A stretch of DNA of 64,000 nt from Faecalibacterium prausnitzii (GCF_019967995.1 NZ_CP065377.1:310001-374000); one strand, 5' to 3'; positions 45,542-55,679 are shown, numbered from the stretch's first letter. A program made the numbers and translations. The notes: generated by a model not told the origin, from the letters alone.

Positions 45542-46093
45542 ATGTCGAGAATTGGAAGAAAACCCATCGTCATTCCTGCCGGTGTCACGGTCACTGTTGA
45601 TGAGGCAGCACATACCGTCGCCGTCAAGGGCCCCAAGGGCAGCCTGAATTCCAACTATCATCACCTGATGACCGTCAAGGTCGAGGGCAATGAGGTTTTG
45701 GTTACCCGCCCCAATGACGAGCCCGAAGCACGCAGCCTGCATGGCCTGACCCGCACCAACATCGCCAACATGGTGAACGGTGTCGTCAACGGCTATGAGA
45801 AGAAGCTGGAGATCGTCGGTGTTGGTCTGCGCTGCCAGAAGCAGGGCTCCAACCTGGTCATGAACCTGGGCTTCTCTCACCAGGTGAACATCCCCGATAC
45901 TGAGGATTGCACCATTGTGTGGCAGGACCCCAACCACTTCTCTGTTACCGGTATTGACAAGCAGAAGGTCGGCCAGTATGCCGCCGAGATCCGCGCCAAG
46001 AAGCCGCCTGAGCCTTACAAGGGCAAGGGCATCCGCTACGAGGGCGAGGTCGTCAAGCACAAAGAAGGCAAAGCCGGCAAGGGCAAGAAATAA
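45542..46093 (+). CDS. rplF: 50S ribosomal protein L6
   Basis: The 183-residue protein of the sarcin-ricin region. MSRIGRKPIVIPAGVTV start and KPPEPYKGKGIRYEGEVV near the end are standard. Confidence 0.98.
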   Translation: MSRIGRKPIVIPAGVTVTVDEAAHTVAVKGPKGSLNSNYHHLMTVKVEGNEVLVTRPNDEPEARSLHGLTRTNIANMVNGVVNGYEKKLEIVGVGLRCQKQGSNLVMNLGFSHQVNIPDTEDCTIVWQDPNHFSVTGIDKQKVGQYAAEIRAKKPPEPYKGKGIRYEGEVVKHKEGKAGKGKK

Positions 46094-46111
46094 GGTAAGG
46101 AGTGAAAGACA

Positions 46112-46471
46112 ATGGTTAAGCAGATCGACAAGAACGAAGCTCGTCTTCGTCGTCATCGCCGTGTTCGCAACAAGATCAGCGGCACCGCAGCACGTCCTCG
46201 CCTGGATGTTTTCCGCTCCGCCAAGCACATTTACGCTCAGATCATCGATGATGAGCAGGGCGTGACTCTGGTGTCGGCTTCCACCATGGACAAGGACTTC
46301 AATGGTTTCGGCGGCAACGTCGAGGCCGCTGCTGAGATCGGCAAGAAGATCGCAGCAAAGGCTCTGGAAAAGGGCATCACCGAGGTCGTTTTCGACCGTG
46401 GCGGTTACGTTTATCATGGCCGTGTTAAGGCCCTGGCTGATGGCGCCCGTGAGGGCGGCCTGAAGCTGTAA
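46112..46471 (+). CDS. rplR: 50S ribosomal protein L18
   Basis: The 119-residue 5S-binding protein. [21 protein letters not shown] and [20 protein letters not shown] match the family. Confidence 0.98.
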   Translation: MVKQIDKNEARLRRHRRVRNKISGTAARPRLDVFRSAKHIYAQIIDDEQGVTLVSASTMDKDFNGFGGNVEAAAEIGKKIAAKALEKGITEVVFDRGGYVYHGRVKALADGAREGGLKL

Positions 46472-46490
46472 TGAGAGGAGGAAACACATT

Positions 46491-46991
46491 ATGGCTATGA
46501 GAAACCGTGAAGACGACGGCATGATCACCAAGGTTGTCTCCATCAACCGCGTTTCCAAGACGGTCAAGGGCGGCCGCATCATGAAGTTTGCTGCTCTGGT
46601 CGTTGTGGGCGACGGCAAGGGCACCATCGGTTACGGCATCGGCAAGTCCGGCGAAGTGCCTGAGGCAATCCGCAAGGGCGAAGCTGCTGCAAAGAAGAAC
46701 ATGCACAAGGTTGCCCTGAAGGGCACCACCATCCCCCACGAGATCGTCGGCAAGTACGGCGCAGGCGCCGTTCTGCTCAAGCCGGCTGCACCTGGTACCG
46801 GTATGATCGCCGGCGGCCCTGTGCGTGCCGTCATTGAGGCTGCTGGCATCAAGGACATCCGTGCGAAGTCTATGCGTTCCAACAACCCCATCAACGTTGT
46901 TTCTGCTACCTTCGCAGGTCTGTGCGGCCTGGTCAGCGCGGAGTCCGTCGCTGAGAAGCGCGGCAAGACCGTGAAAGAGATTCTGGGTTAA
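46491..46991 (+). CDS. rpsE: 30S ribosomal protein S5
   Basis: The 166-residue protein. [20 protein letters not shown], the [14 protein letters not shown] loop and [19 protein letters not shown] are typical. Confidence 0.98.
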   Translation: MAMRNREDDGMITKVVSINRVSKTVKGGRIMKFAALVVVGDGKGTIGYGIGKSGEVPEAIRKGEAAAKKNMHKVALKGTTIPHEIVGKYGAGAVLLKPAAPGTGMIAGGPVRAVIEAAGIKDIRAKSMRSNNPINVVSATFAGLCGLVSAESVAEKRGKTVKEILG

Positions 46992-47005
46992 GGAGGTAAC
47001 AAACC

Positions 47006-47191
47006 ATGGCAGATAAGATGCTCAAAATCGAGCTGAAGAAGAGCCTGATCGGCCGCGGCGCAAAGCAGATCGCTACCGCCGAGGCTCTGGGCCTGAAGAA
47101 GCCGGGCGACGTTACCGTTCAGCCTGACAATGCCGCTACGCAGGGCAAGATCGCAAAGATCGGCTTCCTGCTCAGCGTCACCGAAGCCTAA
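47006..47191 (+). CDS. rpmD: 50S ribosomal protein L30
   Basis: A 61-residue protein; [20 protein letters not shown] and the [16 protein letters not shown] segment fit L30. AGGAGG upstream. Confidence 0.95.
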   Translation: MADKMLKIELKKSLIGRGAKQIATAEALGLKKPGDVTVQPDNAATQGKIAKIGFLLSVTEA

Positions 47192-47211
47192 TAGCAGGGG
47201 GTATACGCATA

Positions 47212-47652
47212 ATGAAACTTCATGAACTGCACGCGATTCCCGGCGCAAACAAGGCTGTGACCCGCAAGGGCCGCGGCATTGGCTCCGGCAATGGCAAGAC
47301 TGCCGGTTTCGGCAGCAAGGGCCAGAAGGCCCGTTCCGGCGTGAAGCACGCTGGTTTCGAGGGCGGCCAGATGCCTCTGGCACGCCGCCTGCCGAAGGTT
47401 GGCTTTAACAACATCTTTGCTACCCAGTATGCCATCGTCAACGTGGCAGACCTGGAAGCAGCTTTTGAGGCCGGTGCCGTTGTTGACACCGAGGCTCTGA
47501 AGGCAAAGGGTCTGGTCAAGAAGACTCTGGACGGTGTTAAGGTCCTGGGCAACGGCGAGCTGACCAAGGCTCTGACCGTCAAGGCCGCAGCCTATTCCGC
47601 TTCTGCCAAAGAGAAAATCGAAAAGGCAGGCGGAAAGGCTGAGGTGATGTAA
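47212..47652 (+). CDS. rplO: 50S ribosomal protein L15
   Basis: The 146-residue protein with the basic glycine-rich N-terminal half: [20 protein letters not shown] and [17 protein letters not shown]. Confidence 0.98.
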   Translation: MKLHELHAIPGANKAVTRKGRGIGSGNGKTAGFGSKGQKARSGVKHAGFEGGQMPLARRLPKVGFNNIFATQYAIVNVADLEAAFEAGAVVDTEALKAKGLVKKTLDGVKVLGNGELTKALTVKAAAYSASAKEKIEKAGGKAEVM

Positions 47653-47653
47653 G

Positions 47654-48949
47654 GTGTTTCAGACATTCCGTAACGCATGGAAGATTCCCGAGCTGAAAAA
47701 TCGTCTCCTGTTCACGCTGGCGATCCTCGTGGTGTATCGTCTGGGCTGCGCCATCCCCGTTCCGTTCATCACCGGCTCTGCACTGAGCCAGATGTTCTCG
47801 AACGGCAACATGCTCTCGTACCTTGATATGATGAGCGGCGGTGCGTTGTCCCGGTGCACACTCTTCGCGTTAGGTGTGACACCTTATATCAACGCTTCCA
47901 TCATTGTGCAGCTGCTCACCGTTGCGATCCCTTCGCTGGAAAACATCGCGAAGGAGCCGGACGGCCAGAACAAGCTGCAGCAGATCACCCGGTATGCCGG
48001 CGGCGTCATCGCTCTGGTGATGAGCCTTGGCTACTATTTCGTGGTCCGCAATATGGGCGCACTGAAGTATACGAACGGCGCGGCTGGCATCTTTACCGCC
48101 GTGGTCATCATCGCCACCTTCACCGCAGGTGCTCAGCTGATCACCTGGTGCGGCGAGCAGATCGATGACAAGGGCATCGGCAACGGCCTGTCCCTTCTGA
48201 TCTTCTCTTCGATCGTTTCCAACTGGTCCAGCGTCTACACCACGGTCACGGGTCTGCTGACCCGCGCCGCCGCAGGCGAGACCAAGTTCTATATCCTGCT
48301 GCCCCTGCTGGTCGTGCTGGCACTGGTCGTGATCGTGTTCATCGTCATCATGACGAATGCAGAACGCCGCATCACCATCCAGTATGCAAAGCGCGTGGTG
48401 GGCCGCAAGCAGATGGGCGGGCAGAACAGCTATCTGCCGCTGAAGCTGAACATGAGCGGCGTCATGCCCATCATCTTCGCTTCCGCTCTGGTTTCGATCC
48501 CCGGCACGATCGGCAGCTTTTTGCAGATCGACCAGGCAGCACATCCGTTCTGGTATGCGTTTTTCCATACCTTCAACTACACGTCTGCGCTGTATGTGGT
48601 CATCTACCTGCTGCTGATCCTGGCCTTCAACTACTTCTATGTGGCCATCCAGTACAACCCTGTGGAGATCGCCAACAATCTGCGCCGTAACAACGGCTCG
48701 ATCCCCGGCTTCCGTCCCGGCAAGCCGACCAGCGATTTCCTGACCCGCACCCTGAACAAGATCACCCTCATCGGCGCGATCTTCCTGGCTGCGGTGGCTG
48801 TACTGCCGATCATCCTTGGCAACCTGACCGGTATGAGCATCCAGCTGGGCGGTACCAGCCTGCTGATCGTTGTGGGTGTTGCACTCGACACGACCCGCAG
48901 CCTGGACAGCTTCATGACGATGCGCAACCACAAAGGCTTCCTCGGCTGA
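47654..48949 (+). CDS. secY: Preprotein translocase subunit SecY
   Basis: The 431-residue channel of the Sec translocon, with about ten transmembrane helices. Family blocks: RLGCAIPVPF, ALGVTPYINASIIVQLL (second helix region), RRITIQYAKRVVGRKQMGGQ and the C-terminal loop GFRPGKPTSDFLTRTLNKI. GTG start, one base after the rplO stop, with GAGGTGA inside rplO for coupled translation. It normally precedes adk, as here. Confidence 0.98.
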   Translation: MFQTFRNAWKIPELKNRLLFTLAILVVYRLGCAIPVPFITGSALSQMFSNGNMLSYLDMMSGGALSRCTLFALGVTPYINASIIVQLLTVAIPSLENIAKEPDGQNKLQQITRYAGGVIALVMSLGYYFVVRNMGALKYTNGAAGIFTAVVIIATFTAGAQLITWCGEQIDDKGIGNGLSLLIFSSIVSNWSSVYTTVTGLLTRAAAGETKFYILLPLLVVLALVVIVFIVIMTNAERRITIQYAKRVVGRKQMGGQNSYLPLKLNMSGVMPIIFASALVSIPGTIGSFLQIDQAAHPFWYAFFHTFNYTSALYVVIYLLLILAFNYFYVAIQYNPVEIANNLRRNNGSIPGFRPGKPTSDFLTRTLNKITLIGAIFLAAVAVLPIILGNLTGMSIQLGGTSLLIVVGVALDTTRSLDSFMTMRNHKGFLG

Positions 48950-48971
48950 TCCAATAAAGCACGGATGTGAG

Positions 48972-49018
48972 AAAGCACTGGAAAGGAGAGTACGACTCGA
49001 ACTTTTCAGTGCTTTTTT
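48972..49018 (+). terminator. Possible partial terminator between secY and adk
   Basis: AAAGCACTG-AAAG pairs with CTTTTCAGTGCTTT, followed by TTTT. Since adk has no obvious promoter, it may only reduce transcription. A second hairpin GAGTCG / CGACTC lies at about 49026-49042. Confidence 0.6.
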
Positions 49019-49089
49019 GCTTTGGTGAGTCGTTAGCCGACTCAAACAAAAATACGAACGTCCTTTTATAAGAGGAAAGGAGCCATCCT

Positions 49090-49722
49090 ATGAATCTGAT
49101 TCTGTTGGGCGCACCTGGCGCCGGCAAGGGCACGCAGGCAGAGATCATCTGCGCAAAGCTGAACATTCCTTCCATCAGCACCGGCAACATCCTGCGTGCG
49201 GCTGTGAAGGAAGGCACCGAGATGGGCCTGAAAGCCAAGAGCTTCATGGACGCCGGTGCGCTGGTGCCCGATGAGGTCATCATCGGCATCCTGAAGGATC
49301 GTCTGTCCGAGGCAGACTGTGCCAATGGTTTCATCCTGGACGGTGTGCCCCGCACCATCGCGCAGGCCGAGGCCATTGAGACCATGGGCATCCGCATCGA
49401 CAAGGTGCTGGAGCTGCAGGTCGAGGACAATGTGATCGTGGACCGCATGGGCGGCCGCCGCGTCTGCGAGAAGTGCGGCGCAAGCTACCACATCGTCAAC
49501 AAGAAGAGCAAGGTGGAAGGCGTCTGCGACTGCTGCGGCGGTAAGCTCGTCATCCGCAAGGACGATCAGCCCGCAACGGTGCTCGACCGCCTGAATGCTT
49601 ACCATGAGCAGACCGAGCCGCTGGTGGAGTTCTACCGCACCCGCGGCAAGCTGGCTGCCATCCCGTTCTGCCCCTCCATCGAGGAGACCACGGCTGAGAT
49701 CATGAAGGCTTTGGAGGCATAA
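49090..49722 (+). CDS. adk: Adenylate kinase (zinc-containing)
   Basis: The 210-residue enzyme balances ATP, ADP and AMP. P-loop GAPGAGKGTQAE, LDGVPRTIAQAEA, and a LID with CEKCGASYH and CDCCGGKL: four cysteines bind zinc, as in Gram-positive enzymes. AAAGGAG upstream. Confidence 0.97.
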   Translation: MNLILLGAPGAGKGTQAEIICAKLNIPSISTGNILRAAVKEGTEMGLKAKSFMDAGALVPDEVIIGILKDRLSEADCANGFILDGVPRTIAQAEAIETMGIRIDKVLELQVEDNVIVDRMGGRRVCEKCGASYHIVNKKSKVEGVCDCCGGKLVIRKDDQPATVLDRLNAYHEQTEPLVEFYRTRGKLAAIPFCPSIEETTAEIMKALEA

Positions 49723-49724
49723 AC

Positions 49725-50516
49725 GTGATTCAGATCAAGAATGCGAAAGAACTGGACGGGATGCGCCGGGCAAATGCCCTGAGCGCAGCTGCCCTGAAGT
49801 ACGGTGGCGAGCACATCGAGGCCGGCATGACCACCTGGGAGCTGGATAAGCTGATCTATGAGTTCATCGTGAAGCACGGCGGCATCCCCAACTTCAAGGG
49901 ACTGTACGGTTTTCCGGGAACCGCCTGCATCAGCCTGAATGATACCATCATCCACGGCATCCCGTCGCATGATATCGTCATCCGCCCCGGCGACATCGTC
50001 AGCATCGACACCGGTGCCAAGGTGGACGGCTTCAACGGCGACAACGCCTGCACCTATGCGGTGGGCAAGATCGACCTGGAAGCCCAGCGCCTGCTGGACG
50101 TGACCAAGGCCGCGCTGTACAAGGGCATCGAGCAGGCCAAGGCAGGCAACCGCATCGGCGATATCGGCTGTGCGGTGCAGAGTTACTGCGAGGACGCAGG
50201 CTTCTCCGTCGTCCGCGAGTTCGTTGGCCATGGCACCGGCCATGAGCTGCACGAGGACCCCGAAGTGCCCAACTACGGCCATGCAGGCCGCGGCCCGCGT
50301 CTGGTGCCCGGCATGACCATCGCCATTGAGCCGATGATCTGCCAGTACGACTGCAAGATCACCCAGTCCAAGGACGGCTGGACCGTCAAGACCAAGGACG
50401 GCGGCCTGGCAGCGCACTTTGAGCACTCCATCGCCATCCTCAAGGATCACACCGAGATCATGACCCGCAGCTGGGATGACCCCGATTTTGACCCGGATAG
50501 CTTCCGCTTCCAGTAA
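49725..50516 (+). CDS. map: Methionine aminopeptidase, type I
   Basis: The 263-residue metalloprotease removes N-terminal methionine. Metal ligands are seen in SIDTGAKVDGFNGDNACTY (two Asp), GHGTGHELHEDP (His), IAIEPMI (Glu) and AHFEHSIAI (Glu). GTG start two bases after adk, so the two are coupled. Ends at a terminator. Confidence 0.96.
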   Translation: MIQIKNAKELDGMRRANALSAAALKYGGEHIEAGMTTWELDKLIYEFIVKHGGIPNFKGLYGFPGTACISLNDTIIHGIPSHDIVIRPGDIVSIDTGAKVDGFNGDNACTYAVGKIDLEAQRLLDVTKAALYKGIEQAKAGNRIGDIGCAVQSYCEDAGFSVVREFVGHGTGHELHEDPEVPNYGHAGRGPRLVPGMTIAIEPMICQYDCKITQSKDGWTVKTKDGGLAAHFEHSIAILKDHTEIMTRSWDDPDFDPDSFRFQ

Positions 50517-50530
50517 GCACAAGCGCGCTG

Positions 50531-50557
50531 AGACCTCCCTTCGGGGAGGTCTTTTTT
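50531..50557 (+). terminator. Terminator after map
   Basis: AGACCTCCC, TTCG loop, GGGAGGTCT, then TTTTT. It separates the upstream operon from the infA operon. 50558-50702 holds no gene that I can see. Confidence 0.88.
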
Positions 50558-50702
50558 GGTCGTCAGACCTGTGATTTGTGCAATTCCGACAAGTTTTAGT
50601 GAAAAAGTTTCATCCTACAGGGTGAGACGCCCGAAACACGGCACGGAAAAGGACCGGTTTTGCATCAGAGGAAATTTTTATCGGAAATACGGAAAAAAGC
50701 AC

Positions 50703-50731
50703 TTGCAAAATGGATGCAAAAGGTGTATAAT
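50703..50731 (+). promoter_or_regulatory. Promoter of the infA-rpmJ-rpsM-rpoA operon
   Basis: TTGCAA (50703-50708), 17-base spacer, TATAAT (50726-50731). Transcription would start near 50738, leaving a 150-nt leader. Confidence 0.8.
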
Positions 50732-50890
50732 CTATAAATGGCCGTGACAGCCAGATGCTTTCTCGGTGGACAGGGATTTTCTGCCCACTTTGCGGATTTT
50801 GTGCCGCAGGAGAAGAAGTATGTGGCGGTTATCGCCGCCTGTCCGTCAATTCATGGCAAACTGAGCAGATCCAATGAGGAGGCAAATAGC

Positions 50891-51142
50891 TTGTCTAAAG
50901 AAGACGTTATCGAAATCGAAGGCATTGTGCGTGAAGCCATGCCCAACGCCATCTTTAAGGTGGAAATGTTGAGCGAGGATAAGAACACCGGGAAGCTCAC
51001 TCCCAGCGGGCACATCCTCTTAGCGCACATCTCCGGCAAGCTCCGGACCAATTTCATCCGTATCCTGCCCGGGGACAAGGTCACCGTAGAAATGTCGCCC
51101 TACGATCTTTCGAAGGGCCGCATCACCTGGCGCTCCAAATAA
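50891..51142 (+). CDS. infA: Translation initiation factor IF-1 with an internal insertion
   Basis: The 83-residue OB-fold factor binds the 30S A-site during initiation. [24 protein letters not shown] at the start and [34 protein letters not shown] at the end match IF-1, normally 72 residues. The extra 11 lie in a loop around residue 30 ([13 protein letters not shown] replaces the usual EN-G). Start is TTG with GAGGAGG eight bases upstream. The same frame is open back to an ATG at 50738, near the transcription start, but family length favours 50891. Confidence 0.92.
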   Translation: MSKEDVIEIEGIVREAMPNAIFKVEMLSEDKNTGKLTPSGHILLAHISGKLRTNFIRILPGDKVTVEMSPYDLSKGRITWRSK

Positions 51143-51177
51143 GCGTCAGGGTATCAACCAAAAGGAGGTTCAACATC

Positions 51178-51291
51178 ATGAAGGTCAAGCCTTCCGTGAA
51201 ACCCATCTGCGAAAAGTGCAAGGTCATCCGCCGCAAAGGCCGCGTGATGGTCATCTGCCAGAACCCCAAGCATAAGCAGCGCCAGGGCTAA
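51178..51291 (+). CDS. rpmJ: 50S ribosomal protein L36
   Basis: A 37-residue protein, [20 protein letters not shown] then [11 protein letters not shown]. Cys-x2-Cys, Cys and His form a zinc site (C+ type). AAGGAGG lies before the ATG. Confidence 0.97.
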   Translation: MKVKPSVKPICEKCKVIRRKGRVMVICQNPKHKQRQG

Positions 51292-51372
51292 TTCGGGCGC
51301 CTGGGGGTCAAGTGCGTAGAGTCCCGGCGCAGACCCCGACACTGACATGGGATGATTTTGGAGGAAACTACT

Positions 51373-51744
51373 ATGGCACGTATTGCCGGCGTTGACCTGC
51401 CCCGCGAGAAGCGCGTTCAGGTGGGTCTCACCTACGTTTACGGTATCGGTCAGACCACTGCTAACAAGATCCTGGAAGCAACTGGCATCAACCCCGATAC
51501 CCGCGTCAAGGACCTGACTCTGGAAGAAGAGGCTAAGATCCGTGACTACATCGATCAGGCAAACATCATCGTTGAGGGCGACCTGCGCCGCAACGTTGCT
51601 CTGGACATCAAGCGCCTGGTCGAGATCCAGTCCTTCCGTGGCACCCGCCATCGCAAGAATCTGCCCTGCCGTGGCCAGCGCACCAAGACCAATGCACGTA
51701 CCTGCAAGGGCCCGAAGCGCACGGTCGCTAACAAGAAGAAGTAA
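51373..51744 (+). CDS. rpsM: 30S ribosomal protein S13
   Basis: The 123-residue head protein contacting the 50[26 protein letters not shown] and [20 protein letters not shown] match. ATG 51373 was chosen with GGAGGA before it; the upstream in-frame start at 51352 would add seven unusual residues. Confidence 0.98.
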   Translation: MARIAGVDLPREKRVQVGLTYVYGIGQTTANKILEATGINPDTRVKDLTLEEEAKIRDYIDQANIIVEGDLRRNVALDIKRLVEIQSFRGTRHRKNLPCRGQRTKTNARTCKGPKRTVANKKK

Positions 51745-51758
51745 GGAGGATTTGAGAA

Positions 51759-52169
51759 ATGGCAAGTGCAAATAATGCCAAGAAGGGCGCAAATGTCCGC
51801 ATGAAGCGGAAAGAGCGCAAGAATATTGCTGCTGGTCAGGCTCATATCCAGTCTACCTTCAACAATACCGTTGTTACCATCACCGACCTGCAGGGTAATG
51901 CAGTGTCCTGGTGCTCCTCTGGCTCCCTGAACTTCCGTGGCAGCCGCAAGAGCACTCCGTTTGCAGCCCAGTCTGCTGCTGAGACCGCAGCAAAGGTCGC
52001 AATCGAGCATGGCATGAAGACCGTTGAGGTCTACGTCAAGGGCCCCGGCGCTGGCCGTGAGTCCGCTATCCGTGCACTTCAGGCTACCGGCCTGGAAGTC
52101 ACCCTGATCAAGGACGTGACTCCCATCCCCCACAACGGCTGCCGTCCCCCGAAGCGCCGTCGTGTCTGA
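51759..52169 (+). CDS. rpsK: 30S ribosomal protein S11
   Basis: The 136-residue platform protein. [41 protein letters not shown] and [13 protein letters not shown] are standard. Confidence 0.98.
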   Translation: MASANNAKKGANVRMKRKERKNIAAGQAHIQSTFNNTVVTITDLQGNAVSWCSSGSLNFRGSRKSTPFAAQSAAETAAKVAIEHGMKTVEVYVKGPGAGRESAIRALQATGLEVTLIKDVTPIPHNGCRPPKRRRV

Positions 52170-52189
52170 TCGAAGGAGGAAATTGAATT

Positions 52190-52792
52190 ATGGCAAAGAA
52201 TACGCAGCCTATCGCAAAGCGTTGCAAGGCCCTGGGCATTTCTCCTGCGGTCATGGGCTATGCAAAGAAGAATACCACCCGCAACTCCAATGGCAACATG
52301 CGCAAGAAGCAGTCTGAGTACGCTTCTCAGCTGAAGGAAAAGCAGAAGGTCAAGTTCATCTACGGCGTTCTGGAAAAGCAGTTCCACAATGCTTACCTGC
52401 GTGCTGAGGCAATGCCCGGCAAGACCGGTGAGAACCTGCTCCAGCTCATGGAGCGCCGCCTGGACAACGTCGTGTTCCGCCTGGGCTTTGCTCAGACCCG
52501 CCGCGACGCCCGCCAGCTGGTGAGCCACGCTCACTTCACCGTCAATGGCAAGAAGGTCAACATCCCCTCTTACCAGATCAAGGCCGGTGACGTGATCGAG
52601 GTCCGTGAGTCCAGCCGTTCTTCTGCAAAGTTCGCAAAGCTGACTGGCCCTGAGGCTCCCGTCGTGGCTCTGCCTTCCTGGCTGGACCGCGAGGCCGGCA
52701 CCCTGAAGGGCGTCGTCACCAAGCTCCCTGAGCGCAGCGACATCGACTACGAAGTTGCAGAGCACCTCATCGTCGAGCTGTACTCCAAGTAA
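52190..52792 (+). CDS. rpsD: 30S ribosomal protein S4 (zinc-free type)
   Basis: The 200-residue protein with an S4 RNA-binding domain (RLDNVVFRLGFAQTRRDARQ, VNGKKVNIPSYQIKAGD). Only one cysteine, so it is the C- form. The N-terminus (NTQPIAKRCKALGISPAVMGY) differs from the Bacillus type and is typical of the clostridial branch with an internal rpsD. Confidence 0.97.
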   Translation: MAKNTQPIAKRCKALGISPAVMGYAKKNTTRNSNGNMRKKQSEYASQLKEKQKVKFIYGVLEKQFHNAYLRAEAMPGKTGENLLQLMERRLDNVVFRLGFAQTRRDARQLVSHAHFTVNGKKVNIPSYQIKAGDVIEVRESSRSSAKFAKLTGPEAPVVALPSWLDREAGTLKGVVTKLPERSDIDYEVAEHLIVELYSK

Positions 52793-52905
52793 TCCATTAA
52801 GAAGGACGAGCCTTCCGGATGGATGGCAGTCTTTCGCATTCTTTTCTTTGAAAGAATTTAATAATGGGCCGACGGCAACGTCGGTTTGACAAGGAGGGCA
52901 TAGAT

Positions 52906-53862
52906 ATGATGGAGATTGAACGTCCCAAAATCGAAACGGCAAGCCTGTCCCCGGATGGCCGCTACGGCAGATTCGTCGCGGAGCCCCTGGAACGTGGCTT
53001 TGGCATCACACTGGGCAACAGCCTGCGTCGTGTGCTTCTTTCCTCTCTGCCCGGTGTCGCCGTGACCAGCGTCAAGATCGACGGCGTGGTCCACGAGTTC
53101 TCCACCATTGAGGGCGTCAAGGAAGACGTTACCGAAATTGTCCTGAACCTGAAGGGTATTGCTGCAAAGCTGTACACCGATGGTCCGAAGACAGTGCGTG
53201 TTGAGGCAGTGGGCCCCTGTGAGGTCACCGCTGACAACATCAAGCAGGGCGACGATATTGAGATCCTGAACCCTGAATGGCACATTGCGACCCTGGGCGA
53301 GGGCGGCAAGCTCGTCATGGAGCTCACCTTCGATAAGGGCCGCGGCTATGTGCCCGCAGAGCGCAATAAGCAGGCCATCGTCGAGAAGAACGACATCAAC
53401 ACTCTTCCCGTCGATAGCATTTACACCCCTGTTCTCAAGGTGAATTACAATGTTGAGAACACCCGTGTTGGCCAGGCAATCGATTATGACAAGCTGACCA
53501 TTGAGGTTTGGACCGATGGCACGATCAATGCGCAGGAGGCCGTTTCTCTGGCTGCCCGCGTGCTGACCGAGCACCTGAACCTGTTCGTCAACCTGTCCGA
53601 TGAGGCCGCTGGCACCGAGATCATGGTGGAGAAGACCAACGACGACAAGGAGAAGGCTCTGGAGATGACCATCGAAGAGCTGGATCTGAGCGTCCGTTCC
53701 TTCAACTGCCTGAAGCGTGCCGGTATCAACACGGTCGAGGATCTGGTCAGCAAGAGCGAGGACGAAATGATGAAGGTTCGCAACCTCGGCCGCAAGAGCC
53801 TGGAGGAAGTCATGGCGAAGCTGGACTCCCTCGGCTTCAAGCTGAACACAGACGATGAATAA
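52906..53862 (+). CDS. rpoA: DNA-directed RNA polymerase subunit alpha
   Basis: The 318-residue subunit. N-terminal domain: [29 protein letters not shown]-terminal domain: [22 protein letters not shown] and [13 protein letters not shown], which contact UP elements and activators. ATG 52906 follows AAGGAGG; a second ATG is next to it. The 113-base gap before holds two small hairpins. Confidence 0.98.
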   Translation: MMEIERPKIETASLSPDGRYGRFVAEPLERGFGITLGNSLRRVLLSSLPGVAVTSVKIDGVVHEFSTIEGVKEDVTEIVLNLKGIAAKLYTDGPKTVRVEAVGPCEVTADNIKQGDDIEILNPEWHIATLGEGGKLVMELTFDKGRGYVPAERNKQAIVEKNDINTLPVDSIYTPVLKVNYNVENTRVGQAIDYDKLTIEVWTDGTINAQEAVSLAARVLTEHLNLFVNLSDEAAGTEIMVEKTNDDKEKALEMTIEELDLSVRSFNCLKRAGINTVEDLVSKSEDEMMKVRNLGRKSLEEVMAKLDSLGFKLNTDDE

Positions 53863-53888
53863 CTAAAATAATTAAGGAGTGAAACGGG

Positions 53889-54230
53889 ATGCCCGGTACC
53901 AGAAAGCTCGGTAGAACCAGCGACAGCCGCAACGCTATGATGCGCGCCATGGTTACCTACCTGTTGGAGAATGGCAAGATTGAGACCACTGTCACTCGCG
54001 CTAAGGACGTTCGTTCCATGGCCGAGAAGATGATCAGCCTTGGCAAGGCAAGCGACCTGCACACCAAGCGTCAGGTGTATGCCTACATCACCAAGGAAGA
54101 TGTTGCAAAGAAGCTGTTTGATGAGATCAGCCCCAAGTACGCTGACCGCAACGGCGGCTACACCCGCATCATCAAGATCGGCGCTCGCCGCGGCGACGCT
54201 GCTGAGATGGCAGTTCTGGAGCTCGTCTGA
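53889..54230 (+). CDS. rplQ: 50S ribosomal protein L17
   Basis: The 113-residue protein, last of the operon. [26 protein letters not shown] is typical. AAGGAGTG upstream. Confidence 0.98.
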   Translation: MPGTRKLGRTSDSRNAMMRAMVTYLLENGKIETTVTRAKDVRSMAEKMISLGKASDLHTKRQVYAYITKEDVAKKLFDEISPKYADRNGGYTRIIKIGARRGDAAEMAVLELV

Positions 54231-54259
54231 TCGACTCTGACTGTAGAAACAGTGTAACG

Positions 54260-54294
54260 AAACGCTCTTTCCCTTCGGGGGGAGGGCGTTTTTT
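54260..54294 (+). terminator. Terminator of the alpha operon
   Basis: AACGCTCTTTCCC, TTCG loop, GGGGGAGGGCGTT, then TTTT. Confidence 0.88.
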
Positions 54295-54295
54295 G

Positions 54296-54324
54296 TTGCC
54301 CGGAAGCGCGATTCGTGCTATACT
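54296..54324 (+). promoter_or_regulatory. Promoter of the lipoprotein gene
   Basis: TTGCCC (54296-54301), 17-base spacer, TATACT (54319-54324). The -35 box lies directly against the terminator of the operon before it, as at purA. Confidence 0.65.
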
Positions 54325-54374
54325 GAATACTGTATACGCAGCCGGGAGTTTTCCACAGAAAGGAGGGACTGCGG

Positions 54375-55679
54375 TTGAAACGACGACACTTCCTGTCGCT
54401 TGCGGCCTGCGGCCTGCTGGGGCTGCTGCCGGGGTGCAGCTTCCCCATGACGGACAACATGCAGGTCGAGGATCTGCTGCGCGCTCCGCGCCTTTCGGGT
54501 GATTACGGTGCGCTGCAAAGTGCCCTGAACGACTGGCTGGGCGAGAGTGCGCAGCTCAAATACCCCATGCAGGGGGAGTTGCTTTCACCCTTCCTGCTGC
54601 AGGATCTGGACGGCGACGGCGAACAGGACGCCGCCGTGCTCTACACGACGGCCCAGTCCTCCAACGTCTGCATCGCCTTTTTGCAGAAGGATGCCGCAGG
54701 CGCGTGGAAGGTGCAGCAGACCATCGAGGGTCTGGCTGACACAGTGGACAATGTCCGGCTGGCGCAGTTGCAGGACGGAAACGCTGTGCAGCTGGTGGTG
54801 GGCTATCTGGCTGCACAGGGGGACAGCTATCTGGCCGTCTATTCCTACGAACACGGCGAGGTGAACGCCATTCTGGAGCAGTCCTACGAGCAGTACCTCG
54901 TGGAGGACATCACCGGCGGCGGCAACGAGGACCTGATCCTGATGTCCACGCTGGAGGACGGCGGGGTGCAGATCGAGCTGCTGACCGTGAACCGGGACGG
55001 CAGCTTCCAGCAGGTGGCCGTCATGGGCCTGTCGGCGGACAAGTTCTCCGGCTGCGCCTCGGTGGCGTCGGGCCTGGGAGCGGACGGACGGCATTATCTG
55101 GTGCTGGACGGCTGGACCGGCATTTCCGGCAACAATCTGGCCACGGTGCTCCTGCGCTTCGATGAAGAGAGCCAGCAGATGATCCCGGCCGAGCAGATCA
55201 GCGCCAGCGCGCTCTACAGCGCCTCACTGCGCAACGTGCCGAACCTCGTCAGCCGCGACCTGGACGGCGACGGCACGGTGGAGATCCCTACCCAGCCGGA
55301 CGAGGCCGGTCTACTGAACATGAGCCAGAGCCGACGGATGGACTTCATCGTCTGGATGGACTACACCCGGCCCGACCCGGAAAAGAGCTTCGGCCTGCTG
55401 GACGAAGAGACGAACTGTTACATCGAGCTGCCCGCCGAGTGGGAGGGCAACCTGCTGCTCACCGACAGCGCCGACATCGACGATGCGGTGGAGCTGCGCA
55501 CGGTGGACGAAAACAAGCTGGTGCTCACCCTGCGGCTGGTGCCGTCCAGCGCCAGCGCGGCGGGCTGGACCCGGCTGGGCGTGGTGGCATCCCGCCAGAT
55601 GCAGGCAAAGCTGGGCGAGGATGCCGTCATCCAGGACCAGACCTATCGGCTGTCCCGCTCGCTGTATCGGCTGAACTGA
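54375..55679 (+). CDS. Putative lipoprotein, VCBS/FG-GAP-like
   Basis: The 434-residue protein has an N-terminal signal with lipobox LLPGC (Cys about residue 21). The mature part has acidic calcium-loop-like repeats (DLDGDGEQDAAVLY, DITGGGNEDLILM, DLDGDGTVEI), as in FG-GAP/VCBS beta-propeller proteins, each followed by a beta strand. It should sit on the outer face of the membrane; ligand unknown. TTG start with AAAGGAGG upstream. It lies ahead of the PhoPR-like pair with a 99-base gap and may be part of the same unit. Confidence 0.75.
   Translation: MKRRHFLSLAACGLLGLLPGCSFPMTDNMQVEDLLRAPRLSGDYGALQSALNDWLGESAQLKYPMQGELLSPFLLQDLDGDGEQDAAVLYTTAQSSNVCIAFLQKDAAGAWKVQQTIEGLADTVDNVRLAQLQDGNAVQLVVGYLAAQGDSYLAVYSYEHGEVNAILEQSYEQYLVEDITGGGNEDLILMSTLEDGGVQIELLTVNRDGSFQQVAVMGLSADKFSGCASVASGLGADGRHYLVLDGWTGISGNNLATVLLRFDEESQQMIPAEQISASALYSASLRNVPNLVSRDLDGDGTVEIPTQPDEAGLLNMSQSRRMDFIVWMDYTRPDPEKSFGLLDEETNCYIELPAEWEGNLLLTDSADIDDAVELRTVDENKLVLTLRLVPSSASAAGWTRLGVVASRQMQAKLGEDAVIQDQTYRLSRSLYRLN

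Noticed and set aside
50738..50890. N-terminal extension of IF-1
   Set aside because: The open frame is real, but the standard IF-1 start follows a strong ribosome site at 50891; kept only as a finding.
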